Shown here one piece after another: positions 1-12,851 of a stretch of 64,000 nt of DNA (positions within the stretch are counted from its first letter, which is position 1; each line of letters opens with the position of its first letter). This DNA comes from Temnothorax longispinosus (taxonomy: Eukaryota; Arthropoda; Insecta; Hymenoptera; Formicidae): positions 1,716,798 to 1,780,797 of the forward strand of contig NC_092369.1 in the NCBI RefSeq assembly GCF_030848805.1, written 5' to 3'. Made by a program: the position numbers and the translations under genes. The notes beneath the pieces were generated by a model. It was given only the letters and a program-made list of their open reading frames with translations. It had not been told where the DNA came from and made no database searches.

Positions 1-299
1 AGTACAATACTCGTAGCTCGAATCTTAAAAAATGAAACTTGAATATTGAATTTAACTCTGATTTTCAAGTGCACATTGAACTTAATGCCATCCCTAGTTG
101 TGTATATAACAGTATATAACATTTTAAATTCTGTGTTCTATTTTTACTTGTTACCTTGCGTTTTATCTTTAAATTTTGCGCGTTTTATTTCACTGTGTCG
201 AGGAACAACTTTGCTTCTTCTCTCTAAAATATTAATTTAATTCCAATATTTAATTCCTAATAATTCCTAATTTAATTTTATATAAATCACTTTCTATAG

Positions 300-3200
300 G
301 AGGTTGAACAATCCAGTCCTGCATTTGAAGCTGGTTTAAGACCCGGCGACCTGATAACGCACATAAACGGCGAGCCGGTGCAGGGCCTGTATCACACCCA
401 GGTCTTGCAGCTGATGCTAAGTGGCGGTGATCACGTAACGTTACGCAGCACACCACTGGAGAATACCAGCATCAAGACTGGCGGTAGGAGGCGTGATCTT
501 GCGCAGAGTAAACTGGCGCGCCGGACGCTGCACAAGCAACGGAAGCAAAAGCGGGATCACTCAGACAAGAAGCGGAAGACGTCCCTTTTTAAAAGAATAA
601 GTTCCAAACGGGCGAGCGTAGAGATGCAGCAGGTACACTGGGAAATTTTGCTTGTACCATTGACTATGAATTATGTATTTCGTGACATCTGTATACTTCA
701 ACTGTACTCTATACTAGATTACTAATCACGATGTCCCGTTGTGCGATGCATCTAATGTTGATTTGTCAATTTTGCACAGCGAGACGTGCAGAAGAATTAC
801 GTTATTCTTTTACACGCTATTGCAAAGAAAAAAAAGAAAACTGAAGAAACTTTAAAGCACCAGTATATACGCGATTACACACTGATTACGTTAAGTGCAT
901 TTTCTTTTGCAGCCGTTAACTATCAGTTGTCCATTGTCAGCACCCATTTTGTCCAGCGACAGCAAACCTCCACTTATGGTATGATTTCTTATACATTCGC
1001 TCATCTTTCCCGTCGATCTCCATCGATGTTGTTTCTGTTCGCTGCGCCGTTCTGTTGACAACATTGTATTTCTTATGCGATTACACGGCTTTTGAATGCT
1101 ATTCCACACTCTGCAAATAATTATTGCGTTCAAGAATCTTTATACAACACCCACGATTGCCAGTTGTTAACAATACATAAAGTTGTCCTATTATATCGGA
1201 TTGACTCGTTTCACAAAACGAGATGTTCCATGAACAAAAGAGTACTCGTACTTTCGCACTGATGAATTTTGTCAAAAATTTTGCAGATGGCCGCAGGAAT
1301 TTGCTCGCCCTCGATGGTCACGCCTAGCCGATCGTTTCAGTCGTTTACGCGTTCGCAAGAGGCGTCACCGTACTTCACGGCGTGTTCAAAATCTGTCTGC
1401 AGCCCGTCCCCGCCGACGAATCGCGCCAGCACAGACTCTTATCATTCTGCCGGGAACTCGAGTTCGTGCTCGAGTCCGAACTCCTCGTCCCCAGGTTCGA
1501 ATACGTCCGCGGGCAATTTGTCGGGCATCTCGAACCAATCGCATTATCAGCGGCCGAGCACTCTTCACGGTCTCAAGCACAAGCTGCATACGGCCGCGAA
1601 GAACATCCATTCTCCGAATCGCAGAAAGTCCGTGGGCCACATACCGCTGTCGCCGTTGGCTAGGACACCGAGTCCGTCGCCGATCCCCGCCAGTCCGACG
1701 AGAAGCCCAAGCCCCCTGGCGTTTCCCACGGGCCATCAACCTGGTAGTTCCAACACTACGCAATCGTATAGTCCAGGTATAAAAAAAATTCAATTATATA
1801 ATTTAACATTTTGATTGTCGCAGCGATTACGCGTGCAAATTACGCTTTTCCGTAAATATTTAAGTTTTTATTTGGTCACCTAATAGCATTTTCTATCGGT
1901 AGTCTTGATTTAAAAACAAACGGAGAAAGATTAAATAAATAATTTATAAATTATAAAATAAATTATTGTAAGGGAAGCCAAATAGCATCAAGATTTTTTC
2001 TTTGAAGTACTTTACTAACATCATGTCTTCTGACCTTTGTTTCTTTTTCTTGAGAAGTATTGTATCGATTTTTATAAATTTTTTATCCTTAGAAGAGCTT
2101 AGACTGTGATTTAATTGTGAAATTTCAAGAAATTTTAATTTTATCAAAAGTTACGAGCAGAGTTACAAAATCATTTTTTTTTCCAAGCGTTATTAAAATT
2201 CAAAAAGAAAACTTATTTAGGAGAAAAGCATCAAGTAGTCAAAATGTAGCTATAATTATGAGGAAAAGAATAAAACAGAAGAATCAAATATATTAACTCA
2301 GTGATGAAAAAGAAAAACATATCTAATAGTTTTGTTTTCGCCTGCATTCTCCTTAAATGAAAAATAAAGTCGTCAGCTATATGAAAGTTTTGAAAATATA
2401 TTATAAGTCAAAATATTAATAAAAAGTTTATAACGTATGTAGATCAACGATTTCTTTGTAATATTTGTAATATTGTTGAGTAATGTTTTAATGATTTTGT
2501 GATACTAGGGGCATGTTTATCGACGCCGAACAATCAGAAGAAGGGATACGGTCGTCCGAAATCTGCGGAGCCGGGCTCGCCACTGCTCCGACGAGCGCTC
2601 AGCCCCGATCGGCTCCATCCACGCTCGGCGGAGAACAAGACATCGATATCGCCGCTGGCGAACACTGTGGTCAAAGTAACACCACGTGTAACCATTGCAC
2701 AGCCGTCCCATAACAGCAGCGATACCTGTTCGGACGAATCCAACGACAGTTTCAAGGAGGCCAACGAGAGCGCGAAGGGCGAGAAAAAAGTGCCAAGTGA
2801 ACAGAAAGCGGACTACTCCAAATTGACTCATGGTATATCTATCAATTTAGGAAACGTAGGCATGTCGAATTCCTGTGGTAGCACGCAACTGCCGCGAATA
2901 GCCGAGGAGAAGGACTCGCCAACGGGCACCAAGAACGACGATTACTCGTCGTCGAAGGAGATCGGCGCGGAGAAAAGCGACAAGCAACAGCCGACGTGCG
3001 GTAACAATCAGTCCGGGAACGCAGAAAAAGGCCAGAGCGATGAGTGTCAAGCTACCAGCGGCAGCAAAGTATTGCTGCACAACGAGAAAGAAGATACGGC
3101 CGTTCAAGTTGGTGTTCCGCAAGCAAGTGTGCAGCAAGCGATCAGTGTCACAAGTATACAGAAAAATCTGGATCAGAGACATTGTCAAACCGGCGAGAGA

Positions 3201-3386
3201 TCTGTCATGGCGTCGACGTTGCACAAAGTGCTTGTCGCCGAGCAGAAAAACACCAGCAAGGGTAATGTGGAAGCTCACCAAGAGATTAAAAAGACATCAA
3301 AAAAACACAAGTTTGACTCCGGCGACGGCGCCCATTCAGGCATGCACGAGGGCAATGCAGGGTTGGGGAGAGATAAGAAGAACTAA
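300..3386 (+). CDS. MAST: MAST-family serine/threonine kinase, C-terminal part (PDZ domain and tail), 5' partial
   Basis: C-terminal part of a microtubule-associated serine/threonine kinase; the AGC kinase domain lies upstream of the window. Exons read by eye: 300-632, 913-978, 1287-1776 and 2509-3386 (TAA at 3384-3386), each with AG acceptor and GT donor and matching phases (0, 0, 1). Exon 1 begins inside a PDZ domain (PAFEAGLRPGDLITHINGEP, then VQLMLSGGDHVTLR-like core) and continues into a basic stretch with SLFKRISSKRAS, typical of the region after the MAST PDZ domain. Exon 3 is rich in Ser/Pro with PSRSFQSFTRS and PSPSPIP runs. The last exon holds RPKSAEPGSPLLRRALSPDR followed by an acidic, low-complexity tail. 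The Drosophila relative is drop out. PDZ and family assignment are confident; the short 22-codon exon 2 is inferred only from splice signals and phase. Strong antisense open frames over exons 3-4 are codon-bias shadows. Confidence 0.88.
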
Positions 3387-4057
3387 TTAATTTCATGCTT
3401 TTTTCAAGTAAATTCTTGAGGCGGCATCGGTTTCCTCTATACAACGGAGGGGTTTGAATTACCTGTGTATTAATCAAACGTGAAATAAGAAAAAAGTTGT
3501 CCCTTGCAGAATTCAAATAACTTTCTCGAATAGAATGCTGACGATCCATATGAGAGACAAGAGACTAATCAAAAAGAAAAGGAAGAAAAAAAGGGGAAAA
3601 AGGAGAAAGGATCACAGATTTTGAATTTATATAGCTTTATGGAACTTCTATATTCAAACTTATAGGCTTCCGTCAAATGAATACCTGAAAAAGCGATCAA
3701 GATACTTATATATATTTCCGAGAAAAAGGTTTTAATCTATTTCCGTAAAATATAATGTTTGTCAGGTACAAGACATACTGCAAATCTTAAAACGAATTTA
3801 CACAGATGAAAAATAGATTATTTTAACTGTCAAAACGCAAAAACTCAAAGTTACTAACTCGAAAATCACAAAATATTGAAGTTGCTCTAACAGTGAGACG
3901 ATTGGAGTGATTTTATGCTTCGGGCTACAGTATTTACACGATCTCATTTACATTTATATCTAAATAATATTAGCACGTATGCACACGTACGCGCTCACAC
4001 ACACACACACGTACGCGCGCACACACACGTACGCGCGCGCGCGCGCGCGCACGCACG

Positions 4058-4127
<70 letters not shown>

Positions 4128-7100
4128 ATCAATATAGTATTCAATGGCTCGCATACAATATCCCATGTACGCGAAATAGTTTTTATAGGGTATTTATTTT
4201 TGAAGAAAGGGTGGAAAAAAGCAAAGAGAATCTATGATACTATTTTGTTGCGATGGTTTATGTATACAAGATGATTCCGTTACGTACAATTGTGAAATTA
4301 CAACGCAGTAATATAATTGTGACAAAAAATTAAGAAACTAAACGCGATTTTCATCTAAATTATTCAATACATTTTATTCGTTGATTGTACTGAAGTTGAT
4401 TGCACTGAATGCAAACAAAATATTTATACTTCTTTACTCGACGGGATATTTTTCTTTTATTTAGCATATTCAATTACATGTACGCAAAAGAGAAAACTTT
4501 TGTTTCTTAATTTTTTTCTCCATGAGTACTTGTGTCGTCGCGAGATGAAGAGATACAATTGGTGCTCATACATTTTCATAACTCAGGTATCCTGTCACTG
4601 CTTAATCAATACTTTTCCTATAGTGGTCAAAAAGTATATACACGTAATATAGATACTGACACAGCAAAATCAAATGCTTATCGTCGCGGAAGCATCTTGC
4701 ATACTTGTAAATTACAGAGACAGCAGAGATATCTGAGAGATTGGAGCTCGATGTGCACCGCAATGCATTGAAATTTTAGTATTAGTCACTCTTTATTAAT
4801 TTATTGTACATTAGTCGCAATACTGTACATTAGTCGCAATACATTTTAGTTGATAGAGCATTATCACTGAAATATTTAGCGCCAGCACACGTTTTTATTG
4901 TAATTGATTAACCTTCGAATTCATCTTTGCTCGTTGTTACATCAACGAAAAGTCGATAAATGGAAGTATGCTTCAGATCTTTGCTAATAAACAAGCTTTA
5001 TCTCTGCCATAGGTACAACTCGTTCATACTACACGGCGATTTGATACTTGTAACTTTGTCGTAATTTCGTCAGCACGATAGTGTCCAATTAGCTAAGAAT
5101 TAATCGTTTATTTCACGAATATAATAATAACGCGCGCTAACATTCGTGAAATTGTCAGATTTTCTAATGAGTTATATGATTAATATGAATTTATGTTTAT
5201 CGCAGATTTTATCAATAATAATACATTATTATTAAGATTATATTGTTGGCGTATTAATGGCGATACATTGATTAGTGATTAATAATAAATAAATTATAAT
5301 TAATTAATAGATTGATAGATATTAATAATATTAATGATTAATAGATATTGATGACTGATAGATATTAATGATTAATAGATATTAATAGATTCTATTAATG
5401 ATTGTCACTAACGATTAACGGCATCACAAATTCTATTTATTAATAGAGTGAATTGATACTTTAAGAAGAGTCCGATTATTGTCGTAGAATTTGAAGGCGG
5501 CTTAATTTGGCCTGAGATAATGCCATTTTACTCCGTAGCCCGTCCAGTTATACGAATGTTAGCGCCCACATCACGTAACACTGCTCATAGCGATAAAGTT
5601 TACTCTAAATGTCCATGTTGCTCATTAGTTGAATAAAATGCGATACGATAATTTACCACGCGAAATAAAATTAAGCTTCTAGATGTAAGGATGTTTAAAG
5701 TAAAATTTGTGCTCGCTAAGCTGGGTAATTCGTATATAGAATCTTGAAGAGCGCGAACGACTCTCAAGCGCGGGATTCGTGATATTCGTTTTCTATTGTT
5801 GAAATTATTTCTAAATTTTCATAGTTTGATGTATACGTATATGTGCTTGTATGTTCAAGTTTCGCGTTTGCTATTTATGTATTTAAATCTTTAATTCTGT
5901 TATAAAATGAAATCGCGCAAATTCACAATTTCTCTTTCCCATTTTGTATATTTCGAGATCGGCTTATTCAGCATATTCAACGAATCTCCTTGTGTTTCAT
6001 TTTTCACGATAACGGTACGAATCGAGTTGATGAAGCCACTACGGCGTAACTACGCGCTAGAGCGACAGTTAACATTAAGCTAAACGAGAAGTGATGCTAA
6101 CTTTAATTAGTTTGTGCACGTTCGCGAACGTTGCGGCGTCGTGCATGGTTCTCATTATACATATAAGATTTCGCGTCTCCGTCTTGTTTGTACATTTTTG
6201 CACATTGTACACGTTACTGAATCACTGATATTAACACGTTGATGTCCGTTATGTGTCTAGCTAAGACTTAAAATTATTATCGTAAGCTTTCGCGATTTAC
6301 GAAGCAACTAAGTTTCCTGAATGCACCGTGCGAGCCATATGTATTACGATAAGAGAAATAAGCGGAACGAGAATTTTCTTTCTTGACCTCGAAGTTGACG
6401 ATTCGTAAATCCCAGTGAAATTATTATTTTATATTGCTAAACATTTCTTTTAATTCACTGTTGGTCGGGTCATTTCCGTTTATTGCAAATTCACTGTGTT
6501 TGAAAAATTGTTAATTTTCATGTAATATAATTAATGTTTCTTTCTGGATTTTACATGATTTGTTAATGTGTATGTCAAGAAGAACGGGGGGGGGGGGGGT
6601 CATGACTAATTGACGCGTCGCTACAAATTTAAGGGTGGAAATATTTATTCGACCTAAATAAATAATTTTATTGTCCCCGTAATGTAATGAAGGCGATATT
6701 AGGCGATTTTTTCGGGGCGACGCGATCAATTATAATCGAGAAATTAAGTCCTAAAGACTATGAAGGAAATGCTGGATGTTTCCGTGTAAGTCTCGCGTAT
6801 AGTGCGGAGTAGCTGATATCGTTCACATAGGCTGTCGTAGTTATATAGCGTGTATGTTATTATTATTATTATATATCATAAAACGCAGCATTATTGTTGT
6901 TTCCGTTTGATTTGCGTAGAAAGGGGAGAGGCGCAGGAGGGGTTTCATTTTCATTATCGTTACGCGCCGCTTAGATATGTAAGCGACACCGCTAATTGCT
7001 ATGAGATAAGGTGAAGAAGAGAGTGACTTCGACTTTTAATATTGTATGTGAATTCCTTCTCGTAAAAGCCAATCGTAGAGATTAAGGATGGAACGTGTCG

Positions 7101-7820
7101 CATGTCGGTACAGATCCTTGCGAACGGAACGAGCGATTTCGTTGCAAATGCGCGTATATGCGATGGTGCATGCAAGTTTAATCTGTAATCCGTCGCGAAA
7201 TTCTCTTCGAATGAATTGTGACGCGCGGAAAATCGAGTCTGTGGCCGCTTCGTCGGGATCGCGGAGAATTCCGACGCTGATAATCGCAACATTCGCGGGA
7301 CAATGCTAACGATTTTACAGTTTTATTTCAAATATGACTTGAACAGGTGACGATCGCGGACTTGCTTTCGCGTACTTTCGCATTGGGAGCTCCTCGGGAT
7401 CGTTCCGTTAGCTTCTATCTACGCCCGTTGCGATGGATCATGGACGGCGAGAAGGAAGCGCTAGAGCGAGCAAGTGGATTGTCCGAAGCGTTACTTCTTT
7501 CTTCTCTTTACCGTCTTTACACATTTGCAGTCTTTATTCAGAGAAATTGCTCGATTATTATCTTCCTGCGTTTGCTTGCGTTTGGCAGCTCGGCGGTCGA
7601 AGAAACGCCGGCTACATTTGCGCGCATACGTTTTCTGTTTGTATTGTCGTCGAGAGCAAGCGGACAGATTGTACTAAAGTGTGATTGTAAGATTCGAATT
7701 TGTATAAATGCCAATGATTTATCGTCTCGAACCTGCCATTGTTTAATTCATCCACCTAATTTACACGTTATTATCGAGATAGCCAAATCAAGAATAAATT
7801 TTGAAAATGTCTGCTACAAA
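3387..7820 (+). other. 3' flank and possible long 3' UTR of the MAST gene
   Basis: No convincing coding exon is visible. The stretch is AT-rich with a CA microsatellite, a TTAATAGATAT-type low-complexity patch near 5270-5400 and a 12-bp G run near 6587. AATAAA signals occur repeatedly, one at 7793-7798 just before the first recognisable transposons. Open frames near 7347-7832 begin at non-ATG codons and show no domain. A long 3' UTR is an inference; transcript data would be needed to place its end. Confidence 0.4.
3977..4124. repeat. CA/CG compound microsatellite
   Basis: Alternating purine-pyrimidine tract: ACGTACGCGC-type blocks (3985-4060) run into a pure CA repeat to 4124. Sequence of this kind can adopt Z-DNA. 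It lies in the 3' flank of the MAST gene. Confidence 0.95.
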
Positions 7821-8026
7821 TTTTGTCGATAGAAGACCAGCAAGCAAAAATATAACAGAATCTGCTAACAGAATATAATGGCAGATTGACTGCAAAAACT
7901 GACAAGCAGAATCTGCCTTTTTGCAACTATTTAAATGATGTATTCCATTTAAATGGTTACAATATGAGAGATACAAGATTTTCTGTTCGGTTTCAGCAAA
8001 CAATTCACTGATTATATTTAAGACTT

Positions 8027-8152
8027 AGTGCAATTCTGTAACTCGTTATGCCGTCGTTATGAGCTATAACGACAATTGCGCAGCTTTTTTACCATATAAA
8101 ATATCTGCGCAACGATAGTCGATACCTCATAACGAGTTACAGAATTGCACTA
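8027..8152. mobile_element. Palindromic MITE, 126 bp
   Basis: The left end AGTGCAATTCTGTAACTCGT is matched by its reverse complement at the right end (about 24 bp nearly perfect). There is a second inner imperfect pair around GTCGTTATGAG. No coding content. It abuts the next palindromic element. Confidence 0.75.
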
Positions 8153-8517
8153 CTCTGGGCTCTTTTCGCCATCATGTGAGGTCGTAAAAAGAAATTTGCA
8201 TCAAATAACACTTTAGATTACTTCGATCAGCACACTTTAAAAATGCTTTGAGAACTATCGCTTTTCCTTAATAGTTAATAAACAGTTGTAAAATGAATGT
8301 AATACGAAGGCTTTTTTACGGCTGTTTATTAACTGTCAAGGGAAAAGGATATATAGTTCTCGAAGTATTTTTGAAGTATGCTGAAATGATCTGAAGTTTG
8401 TTTAGTTATTTTATTCAAATAACTTTTTATTTGGAAATGGTACGCAAGAATTCTCAGCGTGTCATTTCTCACCTCTGACGTCACAATCTCGTATGATGAC
8501 GGAAACAGCCTAGGAGC
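8153..8517. mobile_element. Long-TIR MITE family A, copy 1
   Basis: The two halves are imperfect reverse complements: TTAATAAACAG near 8277 pairs with CTGTTTATTAA near 8323, and outer CATCATG pairs with CATGATG-like sequence near 8491. A second member of the same family lies at 29471-29952; they share blocks such as TGTTTATTAACTGTCAAGGG and GACGTCAC near the right end. No open frame. Non-autonomous DNA element, superfamily unknown. Confidence 0.7.
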
Positions 8518-8859
8518 ATTAAAAAAAGTTTAAAAAAGTCGCTAAGTGTATGCGCCAGTATAAAAAACTATTGAAAAATCTGCAGCCGTATACAAAATTA
8601 TTTTAACATATCCAATCAAAAATATAAACTAAATGTATTTCAATATAAATTGTGCTAATTTCCATAAAAAGAATATTTAATTAGGTTAATCATAAGTACT
8701 GTTTAACATTTCAGAATTTTAAAAATATTTTTCAAAAAAAATGTTGAAATCGGATAATTGAACCAAATAAAAAGAAAAAGAACATAAAAAAAAATTGGCA
8801 ATAAAAGAATCGACGCGGTTATTAGTGCGTAATGTCATAATAAGACAGATATATTTTCA

Positions 8860-8925
8860 TATTACAAGTTTCCGGACGTTTCGGCTCTTCTTCGAGCCAT
8901 CCTCAAGCCATCATCAGCACTATTT
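8860..8925. repeat. GGACGTTTCGGCTC hairpin motif
   Basis: TTTCCGGACGTTTCGGCTCT followed by a short GAGCC hairpin arm. Motifs of this type recur next to retroelements in invertebrate genomes. No element body is visible here, so this is a fragment at best. Confidence 0.3.
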
Positions 8926-9358
8926 ATGTTGAAATGGACAATTATTTTATATTTTTGATTGGTTATTAAAACAATTTTGTACAACAGATTTTTCTCAACA
9001 GTTTTTCATTCTGAGGTGCACAGTTGCATGGCGACTTTTTTTATCTTTTTTATAAAAAGGTAATTTTTTAGTGTATATTATAATTCCACAGTGTGTCTCG
9101 CGTTCTGCGATTTCGTTACACGTGAACTTGTCGCGAAACACTACCGCGTTTCTTGATTTTGATAATAAGTAGTATGCGCAATCGTAATGAGCGCAAGTAT
9201 TATTGTGTTATGTTATATATACCTATCTATGCAAGTGCAACAAACTAATCTAATCCACTCTTAAAGAAGGTATGTAAAAGATTGAATTGCCGTTTTTCCG
9301 CTTTCCGATGCTGATTGGTTCTCTCGCTTGGTTCAATATTCGTACTACGAGAGTAATG

Positions 9359-9513
9359 CCCGATCTACAATAGCTGTAGTAAGCTGTAGTAAGCCACAAG
9401 ATGTAAGAAATTGACCAATCACAGTCGATTATTCTCCTCACATTCGCCTGTAATTGGTCAATTTCTTACGGCTTGAGGCTTACTACAGCTTACTACAGCT
9501 ATTGTAGATCGGG
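9359..9513. mobile_element. Near-perfect hairpin MITE with CCAAT in the stem
   Basis: CCCGATCTACAATAGCTGTA at the left is repeated as its reverse complement at the right. A second internal stem (AAATTGACCAAT paired with ATTGGTCAATTT) lies toward the centre. Each arm contains two tandem copies of GCTGTAGTAA. Confidence 0.85.
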
Positions 9514-9564
9514 GATAACTGTCAGCGCAGAATCATGTTTGTCATTTTGACAATTCATAGGCCA

Positions 9565-9702
9565 GTATTCATAGTCGGATCTTATATTTAAGATCGTCTT
9601 AAGTACGATTTTAAGATGTTATGAACCAATCACAGAGCCGTATTAGCATCTTAAGATATTACTTATTAAGACGATCTTGAAATAAGATCCGACTATGAAT
9701 AC
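9565..9702. mobile_element. GTATTCATAG hairpin MITE, copy 1
   Basis: Arms GTATTCATAGTCGGATCTTA and its reverse complement enclose TTAAGATCGTCTTAA-type inner stems. CCAATCAC lies at the apex (about 9626). A relative with the same ends lies at 12713-12851. Confidence 0.85.
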
Positions 9703-11089
9703 CAGCCATAGTGACAGTAGGTTATTATAATTGATTTTATTCAAGTTATCTTGATGCGTGATGTCAAATAAATGTAAAGATTAAATTTGATACATGTTAT
9801 TAAAAATACATAATAGTCGAGAATAAATGGCTTTGTAGTGTCTACAGTAAATGTTAAATTTAAATTTTATCAGCTATGAGTTTGTAACGTAGATACTGAT
9901 GTAGATTAATTGTATTAGGTATCAGAAAAAAATTTCATAGCAATATTCAGCAGCCTATAGGTATCTATATTATCACACAGCATAATTCCATTTTAAAGCC
10001 GCGATTGAATTGACAAGGTTTTTTCTTTTTCTTGCTAATAAATCTGCAAGATAAGAGCATGAAATACGAAGCAATAGGCTCGTTTATGAAAAATTTTGTA
10101 GTGCAAAACGAATAATATTTGGGGAACAAGCAACAGAGAATGTTTTATAATTTTTAAGTATCTTGGCGGCGACGCGCAACAGCTTAACGTCTTTTATGGT
10201 ATGCGCGATCACCGCGCTGCGAGAACAATCGCGAAGAAATTTAAAAATAAAAAACAATATACAATTCAAATTTTCTGTAAACTAGAGGGGTTATGAGGAA
10301 TAAAGAAGCACACACGTGCAAATATATAAATCTGAAATATTTACGACGAATTACGCGAACGAGCGAATTACGTGCCTGTTCTTTAACGAAAAACAGAATT
10401 GTATTCGTAAACGTACATTTGAGCTTATATATTGTTAATTTGCACTTTCGACGTTCAAACGGATTTTGAAGCAAGCTCGCTACCTCTCGTTCGCGATCGT
10501 TTGCCGCAACAAGTAAAGTGAGAATATCAAACGCGCGATCGTTCTTTTTTAATTACTCAATTGATTATTAATTCCCGCGCTTAACGAAAGATTCAAGCTA
10601 TATTCACCGAAGCGTCTTTCCGCGCGATTCACTCATTCGAAGTAGAAATCGAAACGGAGGCAAGAGACACGAATTCCGAAGTTATATATATCGTCTCATT
10701 CACGCGACGCACGCGGAAAAACGATTCTATTAAGATTCGAATCGTCGGATGTATCGCGCTTCGAATCATTTATGTTTCTCATCCTCATGCACAATTTACT
10801 CACCGATCACGGTGCACTATAGCTGCAAGAGCCCCGCCAAATCACAGCGGGAGCCGAGAGGGTGATACGTACAGCGTCCAACACGGCATTCGGCGTTCAT
10901 TTTGCTCGCAGCAACGGCATCCCACTCGTTGCAGTTGACGTGAGAAGGAACGGAATATTCGGCGTACGTTCAGCTTGCAACACACACATTCTGTAGCACC
11001 GGATTTCTTTTCGTTCACGAGAAAGAAATTACACAAGCGACAACGTCTCACTGCGTCTCGTACCGACATTGAACGAGTCGGAGTAAAGT
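9703..11089. other. Intergenic, no gene seen
   Basis: AT-rich to about 10.45 kb, then increasingly CpG-rich toward the promoter-like island. No domain-bearing open frame, splice pair or clear repeat was recognised. Confidence 0.5.
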
Positions 11090-11290
11090 ATTACTTGCGC
11101 GCGCCGCTGCCGCCGCACAGTCGGGAGAGCCGTCGAACGCGATTGGCTCCGCGCGAATCGAGCCCCCGGATCCGGCCAATCACGTTTGGTCGCTCCGAGC
11201 CGCCGTGACGGCGCGGCGCGCGGTGCGGCACTCGGCAATCGCGATACCGCAGCGTTACCAGTCGTACTATATTAGGCGCGACCGTTGAAT
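11090..11290 (+). promoter_or_regulatory. CpG-rich promoter-like island with inverted CCAAT boxes
   Basis: GC- and CpG-dense in an otherwise AT-rich region. It contains GCGATTGGCTCCGCG and GGCCAATCACG within about 45 bp (11137-11184), that is a CCAAT box on each strand, followed by TACTATATTAGGCGCG near 11264. This looks like a housekeeping-type promoter. Transcription to the right is inferred from the downstream donor site and is not proven. Confidence 0.45.
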
Positions 11291-11882
11291 GAATCCGTCG
11301 ACTTCGGAGCAGCGTACGTTCAAAGTCGGCGCGCGGACGATTGTTTCCATCGGCGAGACGGCCTTGTTACTTGGTTTCGTCGACGCTCGGAGTACCGTCA
11401 CCTGCGGATATTACTCAGTCAGTCATTCTTCCGATAAATTTCGGACAGGTGTGAAAGTGTTTGTGCTCCGCGCGCCCGTCGCTGTGCTCCGTGCTATGGG
11501 TGCTGTTATTCGGAACGCGCTCGTTCGTGTGATTGGTACTCCCGCTCCTTGTTCGCGGGAAAATCGACGGACGCGCTCAATAATTTGCAAGTGTATCAAT
11601 AAGTGTCGTAAATAAATGTGTCGCACGAATCGTTCGCTCGAATCGAGGCGGAGACGTCGAGGCGCGAAGGTACGGCAATTGTGAGTGATTTGCAGTTTTG
11701 TCGCAAATAAAGTGATGGCTCCGCCATATATCTGGACTATCGAATGTGGCGTTCATTTACGCGGCATATCTCGTGTCGTGCTTCGAACGCGCTGTGCCGG
11801 AATTGTCGTGCGACTATCCCGGATTCTTTTCGAAGAGCGGAAAGAGGGCCGAGTGAAAACGTGAAATCGTATCGTAATTCAA
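11291..11882 (+). other. Possible non-coding first exon
   Basis: CpG-rich unique sequence following the promoter-like island. A TCAGTCAGTCATT initiator-like patch occurs near 11417, and a strong donor CAA|GTAAGTGA at 11882-11890. The open frames inside start poorly and match nothing I know. It could be the 5' UTR exon of a plus-strand gene whose body lies beyond or between the OR loci. Confidence 0.3.
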
Positions 11883-12712
11883 GTAAGTGATTCAAGTAAT
11901 AGCGTTACAGTATCACCGTAGCTACGTGGCTGAATAACTCTGTCCGTTGCGCATCGGATTGGTGAGTTAGATTTTTTTTTATTGTGGTAAAACGAATCTA
12001 TACGATTAGTCAAATATAGAGCCATTGTATCTTGAAACATGTCGAATTACGACAATAAATTATACTATAAAAATATTACATCTCGTAGATTTGTTGCCTT
12101 AAAATGGATGGACTAAAACTGATTACGGAAAATATTTAAATATATCATTAGACTCATGAAACGTCAATAAATTAATTAAAAAACGGCGATACGAGTCAAG
12201 CGCGGTACGTGGTGCGCAAATAGAGAATTAATAGTTACAGAAGTAACGAATTTGTATATACGTATATACATATATTCCAACTTAATAAACTGCGCGCCGA
12301 TTATTTGTCGGACTTGAAACACAGCTATCGTTGGAACATTAATACCTTTCCCTCCCCGGAATTAAATCTATACGATTTAATTATTTAAAAAACTGTAAAG
12401 AAATTATTGCGAAAAATATCCGAAAAATAAATTATTCTATGGGAATATACTTAAAAAGGTGCGCCGTATGGCAGCGACATCAATATAAAATACACGCCAG
12501 AAAAAACCGTACGAATAAATAGAATTTGTAATAATATCTCTGTATGTTTTAAAGCTTTGAAGATACCTCGTATTATTATTTCATATTCTCGGTGTCACGA
12601 AGTGCGCGGAGACACCGTATCGATTAACGCGTCAAATGTCTCGGGGTTTTTAAAGAAACAGGACGTGGTAAACATATAAAGATATAAGTTTCGATAAAAG
12701 GTAACAGGCCAC
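11883..12712. other. Intergenic or intronic AT-rich DNA, nothing recognised
   Basis: No gene, RNA or repeat could be supported. Several short AT-rich stretches only. Confidence 0.5.
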
Positions 12713-12851
12713 GATATTCATAGTCAGATCTTATATTTAAGATCGTCTTAAGTTTATCTTTAGATGCTGAACGACTCGTTTCATTGGCTACGGAGTATCA
12801 AAAGATAAACTTAAGACGATCTTATATATAAGATTTGCAGACTATGAATAC
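12713..12851. mobile_element. GTATTCATAG hairpin MITE, copy 2
   Basis: Arms ATATTCATAGTCAGATCTTA and its near reverse complement, with inner AAGATCGTCTTAAG stems. TTCATTGGCTAC sits at the apex, a CCAAT motif inverted relative to copy 1. The flanking GGCC at the left matches the flank of copy 1. Confidence 0.85.

Noticed and set aside
1386..1793. 135-codon antisense open frame over MAST exon 3
   Set aside because: It overlaps a well-supported coding exon in the opposite strand and has Arg-rich, codon-shadow composition with no domain.
7347..7832. 161-codon open frame in the MAST 3' flank
   Set aside because: Begins at GTG, has no recognisable domain, no splice or homolog support.
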